Assembly: GCA_041748615.1 (NCBI GenBank)
Contig: JBGTCY010000240.1
Location: 1 to 7,813, forward strand
DNA from: JBGTCY01 sp041748615
Lineage (GTDB): Bacteria > Bacteroidota > Bacteroidia > Chitinophagales > CAIOSU01
Direction of reading: 5' to 3'
Length of the DNA stretch: 7,813 nucleotides
In this document: one piece after another, positions 1 to 5,408 of the stretch
How the letters are laid out: each line of letters begins with the position of its first letter
Numbering within the stretch: the first letter of the stretch is position 1
Made by a program: the position numbers and the translations under genes
Notes under the pieces: generated by a model
Database searches by the model: none
Seen by the model: the letters and a program-made list of their open reading frames with translations, nothing else
Told to the model about the DNA's origin: nothing

Positions 1-214
1 GATGGGGGATGCACTGAAATCAAGGGTCTATAATTTTGATTGCTCTCGGTTTATTTTTTTAACAAATTGAAATGAACCAGTAAATCAATGCTTTATAATT
101 AGATGCGATTGCCCTGGCAGGAGAAAAAGGATTTGTTAAAATAAGTTTAATTTAAATAGTCATTTCGATAACATCAGGCATTGCAAATGCAAAAGAATAC
201 GAAAAATCAACAAC
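1..214. other. Left-edge AT-rich stretch, no gene recognised
   Basis: No frame stays open long enough to support a gene. On the plus strand a short frame runs from position 2 to a TGA at 68-70 (22 codons). It could be the tail of a gene starting outside the window, but I do not recognise it. A perfect small inverted repeat, TTGCA-AA-TGCAA, lies at 181-192, 22 bp before the antitoxin-like ATG at 215. I could not find a convincing TTG/TAnnTTTG promoter pair here. Confidence 0.5.
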
Positions 215-440
215 ATGAATGAAAAACTGACAATACTGGTAAAAAAGGAAAACAGACGTTTTATCAAATGTTATTCAAAAAACGCAAAATAATATTTCAT
301 CTTTGAAGGACGGATTGATAGAATTGCTTAAAGTGCAGGAAAAAAAAGAATTGCCCCTTCATCCTGACGTTGAAAAAACAGCGGGAATTATAAAGACAGG
401 AAGCAAGGACCCGATGGATTTTTTATTTGGAAAAAAATAA
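215..440 (+). pseudogene. Frameshifted antitoxin-like gene (DUF6364-like), upstream of a PIN toxin remnant
   Basis: From the ATG at 215 the frame reads MNEKLTILVKKENRRFIKCY and stops at the TAA at 290-292. The next frame (291 onward) continues with NISSLKDGLIELLK, then LPLHPDVEKTAGIIKTG, and ends at the TAA at 438-440. Joined across a single-base shift near 285-292, the two halves resemble the small antitoxins that precede PIN toxins in Bacteroidota, which I know as DUF6364-like: MNxKLTL at the start, a K.Y.K..-S.S.L...I..L helix pair, and a 'HP.V....GIIK' segment near the end. That family name is from memory and is the least certain part. Position directly before a PIN remnant supports an antitoxin role. 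The last codons (about 405-440) may already be altered by the deletion that removed the start of the toxin. The product is probably not made in full. Confidence 0.55.
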
Positions 441-693
441 ATTGCGTACCAATGCAAAGCGTATCCTTGAAAATTTTTGGTTCATTGACCAAACGCGTTC
501 AGATGTAGAAGCATCTGTTTTATCCGACTGGGTAGATGTAGAGGATGCCATGCAATATTTTTCAGCAAAAAAAGCGGGGATGGATTTGATTTTAACAAAA
601 GATTATCATCATTTTTATTTATCTGAGATTGAAGTACTCAGCCCTTTAAATTTCAAGACCTTGTTTTACGCAGGCAGGTTGTTCGGACGTTGA
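427..693 (+). pseudogene. C-terminal half of a PIN-domain toxin (VapC-like), N-terminus deleted
   Basis: The 88-codon frame opens at a TTG, not an ATG. It carries the second half of a PIN domain: DVEDAMQYFSA (residues 37-47), where the family has D.EDA.Q..A, then ILTKD (55-59), where it has I.T.(D/N), then EIEVLSPLNF (68-76), the usual closing 'IPVL(S/T)PEEF'. PIN ribonucleases are normally about 130-140 residues and begin with a hydrophobic strand ending in DTN(V/I), which holds the first catalytic aspartate. That region and the following acidic residue are absent from all frames upstream, and roughly 60-70 residues are missing. The fragment overlaps the end of the antitoxin-like frame out of frame, consistent with a deletion joining the antitoxin 3' end to the middle of the toxin. 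Without the first acidic residues it should not have nuclease activity. Confidence 0.65.
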
Positions 694-912
694 CAGCAAC
701 AACTGTTTATGTAAGAGGTTGGATATAATAAATATGCAAATCAACTTCAAACCCGCTCAAATTTTGGTGGATTATGCCAAGGCGGGAAAGAAGTTTTACG
801 GGGAGTGGGTGTTAGAATTTCGTTTCAACTTTTATGAATTATTTCGTTTGACAACAAACCCGCGAAGGAGCTATAGAAAATATTTATATCTTTATTGCGT
901 TAAATCTATTTT
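694..912. other. Spacer with no convincing gene
   Basis: A 65-codon frame (719-916, TTG start, or ATG at 734) is open on the plus strand, but I see no family resemblance, signal peptide or membrane segment in it. Its end overlaps the natural start of the barrel pseudogene. With decayed genes on both sides it is more likely remnant or spacer DNA than a functional gene. No terminator-like hairpin with a T-tract and no clear promoter were seen. Confidence 0.4.
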
Positions 913-1683
913 ATAAAAAAGCTGTACGCTGTCTTTTTGCTTTTATTTTTCTGTATGGTACTGCCGGCAAAGGAAGAGAACAATAAGGAAAAACATAAAT
1001 TTTCTTTCGGTGTCTTCATTACGCCTCACCTTGCCAACCACATTTTAACGCATGACGACAGGGTACCGGCTGTTGTTCCTGAAATATACCGTGATATTGA
1101 AAAAACGAGAATAGGTTTTTCGGCAGGATTTACTGCCGGTTATCCTATCCACAAGAAAATCATGTTGCAAACGGGTTTCTCATTTTCCGATTACGGCTAT
1201 CGTATCAGGAGAAATAATTTGACATTCGATCCACAGTTTGACGGCAGCGGTTTTAATCCTGCATTGCCTCCTCTTCCCGGTGCGCCTAAAGATGTCAGAA
1301 TTATTTTTCATTATTATTTCATTGACATACCGCTTCAATGCAGATATGTATTTTTTTAAAAAAATAAAATCAGTTTGTTTGCGAGCAGCGGAGTGGAGTT
1401 CAATTTTAATATTTCGAACAAAAACAGGTTTACTCAATGGTTTCATGACGGCACAAAAAAAAGTGAGACCATCCATCTTGAAACCGGCAGCGGTCATGAA
1501 TTTCGCAAGTTCAATCTATCAGCGCTCGCGGGCATCGGCATGGATATTCAGGTGCATTCGAAAATCGCTTTGTTTTTCCAGCCGATTTACCGGCAGCAAT
1601 TGTTTTCATACATAGCCCATCAGCCCATCAAGCGCAGGCTCAACTCGGCAGGTTTGGTGACGGGGATAGAGTTCAGGATGTAG
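913..1683 (+). pseudogene. Outer-membrane beta-barrel protein gene, start codon lost and internal stop
   Basis: One frame runs from 904 to the TAG at 1681-1683, broken only by a TAA at 1357-1359. The product would be about 256 residues. From 913 it reads IKKLYAVFLLLFFCMVLPA, a typical signal peptide (KK n-region, hydrophobic core, LPA cleavage site) whose first codon is ATA where ATG is expected. The body has alternating hydrophobic/aromatic strands (for example KFSFGVFITPHL, RIGFSAGFTAGYPI, IMLQTGFSFSDYGY, FNLSALAGIGMDIQ) and ends in GLVTGIEFRM. This fits the small porin-like OMP_b-brl barrels common in Bacteroidota. The strands on the two sides of the stop continue naturally: ...IDIPLQCRYVFF, stop, KNKISLFASSGVEFNFN. 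The stop lies in a T7A7 run, and a single T-to-A change would give AAA (Lys). A TTG at 937 could start a shorter product, but it would lack the charged n-region. The precise barrel role is unknown. Confidence 0.7.
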
Positions 1684-1712
1684 TTATCGGAAACCTGTTC
1701 TGATAGTGAGTT

Positions 1713-3431
1713 CTATCTCAATTTGACGATTTGTTTCGTCACGATTTTATCACCATTGAGAATGACAAGAAAATACATGCCGGTATCTAAATTTCTTAAT
1801 GACAACTCTTTACCATTTAATACAGCAGGTATTTGTTTTCCATCGGAATTAAACAAGTAGATTTCTTTTAAATCATTTGCATGAATTAAAGCTTTATCAA
1901 TGGCAGGGTTGGGAAAAACGGTAACATTTTCCTTGTTTAAGGCTACCGGTTGCAGGTCGGTGGTGGGTTTATTATTCGTTACGGACAAAGACGCTTGAAT
2001 GGATTGAGTATTATTCCCAAACATTTCCGCGCGAATTCCATTCAACAGTTTATAAATATATTGATTGTAATACACTTCAATATCCGCCAGAGTATTTTCA
2101 GGAATATAACCGGATTGCAGGTACTGAATTTGTCTGGAGGTAACTTTTGGTTTATCCAAGCTGTCAGAAAAATTTTTATTCCATAGTTCAAATCGTGCTT
2201 CCTGAATTAATGTATCGCCTATTTGAACAGGAGATGAAGCATGAACCTGATGAATTAAAAAAGGAAGTTGCAAATCCTTGCCAATTTCAATGGGTTTGGA
2301 AGATGATGGAATATGAAGATGCATGGTTATATTCCCTGAAAAATTTTCTTTATAGTTCAGCCATGTATGAATAGGATTTTCATAATAGAAGAAAAAATCA
2401 TTTTCAGATAAAACTCGTTCCGCTTCCTGTTGACTGACGTTACCCAGTAATTCCTGAAGAAATGACAATGCTACATTCAGGTTTTCATTTTCCAAATAAT
2501 AGGAAACGGAATCTGTTAAAGCCAACTGATTTATATCGGAGAGGTCAATCAAATAAGAGGGAATATGGTATTCAACAGACAAAGTACAGCCCGGACATAA
2601 TATCCAGGAACCGTTTACTTCCATCGTAGGAAATTGGTGAATATCATAATATATAATTGTATCGTCCGTAAAGTATCGCTTGTAATGTTCAGTTGTCCAC
2701 TCGCTCATATTTACACAACCGGTATCTGTTTGGTAGCAGTATTCATCCTGGAAATCAAGCCATTCCGGTTGGGCTTTGATGTCGTGGGCGGAAATATATT
2801 TTCCAGTCCCCGGTATGGTATCTAAAAAACGAGGCTGTCCGGGTGTGAAATCTACCAATATGGCATTGTTATCAATAATACATTCTCCTAAATAGTGCCC
2901 CGATGTTGCCACATCCCTCAATGAATCCGGTGAAAATATCTCCGATTGAATTAATTCTGTGGAGGCCTGAAGCCAATAGTCAAAACATTCACGATTGGAA
3001 ACGGATAACTTAGAACCGATAATTGAAAATTGTTTATATGCAATTAATGAGTCAAAATAATTATTGACATAGGAGTCATATTCAGGAAAATATACATTAA
3101 AATACGGGCTTTTTACAATACGTGCGATTTCCCGGATTGCCTGTATTTGTCCGCCCTGCGACTTCAGGTTTTGGAGATAGGTAGTATCATTCAGAAACAG
3201 GTATTCATTTGGGTTATCGAATACTGTCAATGGATAAAATTTAATTGGAATCGTGTCGGTATTGGTAATGTAAATGACGATGGAATCATTGCTTTTGATT
3301 TCCAGTTCATCCCACCCTTTGAATAACTCTATCACCTGTCCTTTGCTGTTAATTGAAAAAAAGAGCAGGAGTATGAAAACAATAACTGCAAGAGTCAATT
3401 TTATGGATAAATAGCTGCAAACCTGATTCAT
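1713..3431 (-). CDS. Secreted T9SS-sorted protein with possible transglutaminase-like domain
   Basis: This 572-residue protein begins with a signal peptide: a hydrophobic stretch at about 10-28, probable cleavage near SKG-Q (29-32). It ends with a type A T9SS sorting domain (about 503-572): VFPNPA at 505-510, the 'LFNSDGK' strand, LDTGMYFL, then VTKQIVKLR. It should therefore cross the outer membrane through the Por/T9SS machinery and be surface-attached or released. The middle matches no family I can name outright. Residues 145-200 resemble the transglutaminase-like (TGc) core: Cys149 in NRECFDYW, His179 in GHYLGE, and Asp194 in ILVDFTPG. His-to-Asp spacing is 15, and the HxxxE pattern is kept. 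The usual Trp after the His is Leu here, so this is an inference. A CPGC pair lies at 279-282. The ATG is preceded by A/T-rich DNA with no Shine-Dalgarno. The gene converges on the barrel pseudogene, 29 bp away. It appears intact. Confidence 0.85.
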   Translation of the reverse strand: MNQVCSYLSIKLTLAVIVFILLLFFSINSKGQVIELFKGWDELEIKSNDSIVIYITNTDTIPIKFYPLTVFDNPNEYLFLNDTTYLQNLKSQGGQIQAIREIARIVKSPYFNVYFPEYDSYVNNYFDSLIAYKQFSIIGSKLSVSNRECFDYWLQASTELIQSEIFSPDSLRDVATSGHYLGECIIDNNAILVDFTPGQPRFLDTIPGTGKYISAHDIKAQPEWLDFQDEYCYQTDTGCVNMSEWTTEHYKRYFTDDTIIYYDIHQFPTMEVNGSWILCPGCTLSVEYHIPSYLIDLSDINQLALTDSVSYYLENENLNVALSFLQELLGNVSQQEAERVLSENDFFFYYENPIHTWLNYKENFSGNITMHLHIPSSSKPIEIGKDLQLPFLIHQVHASSPVQIGDTLIQEARFELWNKNFSDSLDKPKVTSRQIQYLQSGYIPENTLADIEVYYNQYIYKLLNGIRAEMFGNNTQSIQASLSVTNNKPTTDLQPVALNKENVTVFPNPAIDKALIHANDLKEIYLFNSDGKQIPAVLNGKELSLRNLDTGMYFLVILNGDKIVTKQIVKLR

Positions 3432-3616
3432 AAATAGTTAATTACCGGGTAATTTTAAAGAAGTTCAAAATTGAACATTTCTGATGGATATCCGGGTATG
3501 CTTACGGCAGGCTGTTTTATACCACATCAGCAAGCAGCGTGCAGCAAAAAATCAAAACTGATGAAATCAAAAATCGGAGCATGTTCTATTGACAGAACAA
3601 AGTTCACGAAGGCTGC
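3432..3616. other. Upstream region of the T9SS protein gene
   Basis: With the repeat that follows, this forms a 306-bp gene-free gap between two minus-strand genes. The promoter of the 1713-3431 gene should lie here, but I could not find a full TTG/TAnnTTTG pair. The nearest -7 candidate on the minus strand (CAATTTTG, about 3466-3473) has one mismatch and no well-placed TTG. It sits in a small inverted repeat, GTTCAA-AA-TTGAAC (3463-3476). A second one, TGTTCT-N6-AGAACA, lies at 3582-3599. Both are short enough to be chance. A 64-codon plus-strand frame here shows no protein-like features. Confidence 0.4.
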
Positions 3617-3726
3617 TTATACCGAGAGTAGTCGAATTTTCGAAGAAAAGAGACGTTCCGCCTAAGCGGATAATGCCAAATGTTTTACCATTTCATTATT
3701 CGAAAACCTGAGTTGTTTCGGTATAA
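3617..3726 (+). repeat. MITE/REP-like repeat, copy 1, with 9-bp terminal inverted repeats
   Basis: This 110-bp stretch begins with TTATACCGA (3617-3625) and ends with its exact reverse complement TCGGTATAA (3718-3726). It shares two blocks with the region 5273-5365 on the opposite strand. Block 1 is 3618-3639, 22 of 22 identical to the reverse complement of 5344-5365, followed by a shared CGAAG and GAGACGT. Block 2 is 3679-3714, 34 of 36 identical to the reverse complement of 5273-5308. Between the blocks, this copy has a small hairpin TCCGC-CTAA-GCGGA (3657-3670) where the other copy has TACTCTCGGT. No transposase is present, so any mobility would depend on a protein supplied elsewhere. It ends 11 bp after the tig stop, so it will be in or near the 3' end of the tig transcript. 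Confidence 0.75.
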
Positions 3727-3737
3727 ATTGAAGATGA

Positions 3738-5093
3738 TTATTTTATTAAATCTGCAAACTCCTCTACCGAAATTTCTTTTGGATTAAGCGTGATTTTGCT
3801 CTTGATGAAGTCAAGTGCCATTTTATCAGCCAATTCTTCATACGTACGTTTGATATGGTCTTCTTTTTTCATCATTTCGTCCGCGAGGCTCGAGAGGATT
3901 TTATTACTCTCTTCATTATCCGGAAATCCATAATACCCCCTGATGACTTCTAAAGTTTGTGCTTTGATATCTTCCGGCTTCACTTCAATATTATTTTCTT
4001 TTCTGATTTTATTGACGATAATCGTCCATTTGAGATTTTTCGCGAAGCCGTCATAATCATGCTCAACTTGCTCATCGGTCACCGGTTGCTCGTTTGATAC
4101 TTTAATCCAGCGTTTCAGAAAATCGTGGGGCAATTCGAATTGCGTGTTTTCCAAAAAGTATTTTACGATGTGATTATTCAGCAGGTAATTACTTTCCTTG
4201 ACATAAGCATCTTCAATCATTTTTTTCACTTCCTCTTTCAGGGCTTCCGGAGTTTGTACTTTTCCTTCTCCGAATAATTTATCAAACAGCTCCTGATTGA
4301 GTTCAGCGGGAATATTACGGTTGATTTTTTCCAGCGTAATCCTGAATTTTTCGCTGATTGGAGGATGTCCTTTCACATTGAGAAAATTATGGAGGATGTC
4401 TTCTGCATCCGCTAAAAGCGCTTTTTTTATTTCAACATCAAAAAAATCACTCGGCTTTTTGCCGAGCCAATCCGAAGCAAGCTGTTCCTGAAATTGCTCT
4501 AAATTAACAGGTGTCGCGTTTTCCACTCCACCTTCTTTCACATTGCCGGATTCATCCAATTCGGTGAATTTCACAAACAAAACATCACCTTTCGCCACGC
4601 CATCTTCCGGATTCGTCATTTGTCCATATCTTTTTTGAATCCTTTCAATTTCTTTTTGAATGGCTTGTTCATGAGCTTTCACCACATATTGGTCAATAGA
4701 AGTATTGCTGCTTAATAGCGAGAGTTCAAATTCGGGATAAAGACCCAAATCGTAGGCAAATACATATTCTTTTGTTTCGTAAATATTCAATTGCGTGTTT
4801 TCATCATCCGGACGCGGCAACGGGCTGCCTAATATTTCAATCTTATTTTCATCAAGGTATTTTGTCAATTCCTGATTGATAATTTTATTCAATTCATCCG
4901 CAAGTATTTCATTGCCATACAATTTCTTGATATGACCAACCGGCACCATTCCCTTGCGGAAGCCTTTCACATCAGCTTTTTTGCTGAGTTTTTTTAATGA
5001 GTCATTGACAACAGGTTCATAGTCCTGATTGCTGATGTTAATCCGGATGGTAGCGTTTAACGGGTCAAGCGTTTCTTTGATAATCGTGGGCAT
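3738..5093 (-). CDS. tig: Trigger factor (ribosome-associated chaperone)
   Basis: Trigger factor binds the ribosome at the exit tunnel and shields nascent chains in the cytoplasm. At 451 residues this one is full length. The N-terminal ribosome-binding domain (about 1-115) carries the signature GFRKGMVP at 44-51. PLPRPD at 91-96 is also typical. The middle region (about 165-255) occupies the FKBP-type prolyl isomerase position. It starts with KGDVLFVKFTELD, but the IPGFE-type active-site segment of the Escherichia coli protein is not recognisable, so isomerase activity is doubtful. The C-terminal chaperone arms (about 260-451) include FELPHDFLKRWI (319-330). The ATG is preceded by A/T-rich DNA with no Shine-Dalgarno, as is normal in this phylum. 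The start lies 30 bp after a tRNA-Leu gene on the same strand, with no room for a separate strong promoter, so the two are probably co-transcribed. The gene is intact. Confidence 0.97.
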   Translation of the reverse strand: MPTIIKETLDPLNATIRINISNQDYEPVVNDSLKKLSKKADVKGFRKGMVPVGHIKKLYGNEILADELNKIINQELTKYLDENKIEILGSPLPRPDDENTQLNIYETKEYVFAYDLGLYPEFELSLLSSNTSIDQYVVKAHEQAIQKEIERIQKRYGQMTNPEDGVAKGDVLFVKFTELDESGNVKEGGVENATPVNLEQFQEQLASDWLGKKPSDFFDVEIKKALLADAEDILHNFLNVKGHPPISEKFRITLEKINRNIPAELNQELFDKLFGEGKVQTPEALKEEVKKMIEDAYVKESNYLLNNHIVKYFLENTQFELPHDFLKRWIKVSNEQPVTDEQVEHDYDGFAKNLKWTIIVNKIRKENNIEVKPEDIKAQTLEVIRGYYGFPDNEESNKILSSLADEMMKKEDHIKRTYEELADKMALDFIKSKITLNPKEISVEEFADLIK

Positions 5094-5123
5094 GTTTAAA
5101 AAAATTATTTACAATAAAAAAAG

Positions 5124-5205
5124 TGCGGAGGGAGGGACTCGAACCCTCAAGGGTCACCCCACCAGATCCTAAGTCTGGCGCGTCTGCCAATTCCGCCACA
5201 TCCGC
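5124..5205 (-). tRNA. tRNA-Leu (anticodon UAG)
   Basis: On the minus strand an 82-nt cloverleaf can be drawn. The anticodon stem is CCAGA/TCTGG (plus-strand 5174-5178 and 5162-5166) with loop CTTAGGA. The anticodon TAG is at 5169-5171 and reads CUN leucine codons. The T-arm is GAGGG-TTCGAGT-CCCTC (5132-5148). A long variable arm with stem GGG/CCC marks a class II tRNA, and the D-arm GGCGGAATTGGCAGACGC is typical of tRNA-Leu. The discriminator is A and no CCA is encoded, so CCA must be added enzymatically. The acceptor stem GCGGATG/CCTCCGC has one mismatch, U6 against C67. The gene precedes tig by 30 bp on the same strand. Confidence 0.96.
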
Positions 5206-5218
5206 AAAAAAGGCGTGG

Positions 5219-5251
5219 CAAAGTTACCAAATTTTTTAAGGGAATCCTCAA
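5219..5251 (-). promoter_or_regulatory. Bacteroidota-type promoter for tRNA-Leu and tig
   Basis: On the minus strand the -7 element TAACTTTG (plus-strand 5219-5226) matches the Bacteroidota consensus TAnnTTTG at every fixed position. A TTG (5249-5251) lies 22 nt upstream, as expected for the -33 element. The transcript would start a few bases before the 5' end of the mature tRNA at 5205. No other promoter is evident before tig, so this one probably drives both genes, with tRNA processing releasing the tig mRNA. Confidence 0.7.
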
Positions 5252-5272
5252 TCCGCAAACAAACTATATAAA

Positions 5273-5365
5273 AACTCAGGTTTTTGAATAATGAAACGGT
5301 AAAACATTCGGTATTCACCGAGAGTACGTCTCAATTCCTTCGGAAATTCGACTACTCTCGGTATA
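5273..5365 (-). repeat. MITE/REP-like repeat, copy 2, inverted relative to copy 1
   Basis: Read on the minus strand, this region repeats the copy at 3617-3726: 5344-5365 matches a 22-nt block exactly, and 5273-5308 matches a 36-nt block at 34 positions. It lacks the terminal TCGGTATAA of copy 1; the sequence beyond 5273 diverges. In exchange it has a large palindrome (5317-5362) that copy 1 does not keep. It sits in the 203-bp gap between the divergent tRNA-Leu/tig and rel units, 21 bp upstream of the tRNA promoter. Confidence 0.75.
5317..5362. repeat. 46-bp hairpin in repeat copy 2, upstream of rel
   Basis: ACCGAGAGTA (5317-5326) and TACTCTCGGT (5353-5362) are perfect 10-bp inverted arms. 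Inside, AATTCC (5333-5338) can pair with GGAAATT (5342-5348) with one bulged A, around a TTC loop, and GTC (5328-5330) with GAC (5350-5352). In single-stranded form this gives one long interrupted hairpin. The minus-strand reading holds a GTAG tetranucleotide next to the stem, as in REP elements handled by RAYT (TnpA-REP) enzymes, but that link is only a resemblance. The hairpin ends 46 bp before the rel ATG and may lie in its leader or promoter. Confidence 0.65.
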
Positions 5366-5408
5366 TAATCTGATGGCAGACGTTTAAATTTACGGGCATT
5401 TGAAAATC

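Noticed and set aside
1351..1364. T7A7 run as a programmed frameshift site
   Set aside because: The frame is the same before and after the stop, so a single shift would leave it rather than bypass the stop; a simple nonsense change or sequence error fits better.
1180..1497. 105-codon minus-strand frame and the overlapping 125-codon plus-strand frame at 1238-1615
   Set aside because: Both lie across the barrel pseudogene in other frames, have no family features, and the barrel frame explains the region better.
1702..1717. GATAG-N6-CTATC hairpin between the convergent barrel and T9SS genes as a terminator
   Set aside because: Only 5 A/T-rich base pairs with no T-tract on either strand, and it overlaps the T9SS gene stop.
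3471..3665. 64-codon plus-strand frame in the gap between the T9SS gene and tig
   Set aside because: It runs into repeat copy 1, has no protein-like signature, and is no longer than expected by chance.
5385..5392. TAAATTTA as a -7 promoter element for rel
   Set aside because: It deviates from TAnnTTTG, has no TTG at the right distance, and lies too close to the ATG at 5409.
5400..5408. TTG at 5400 as the rel start
   Set aside because: It adds only three residues to an in-frame ATG at 5409, which is the stronger start and fits the family N-terminus.
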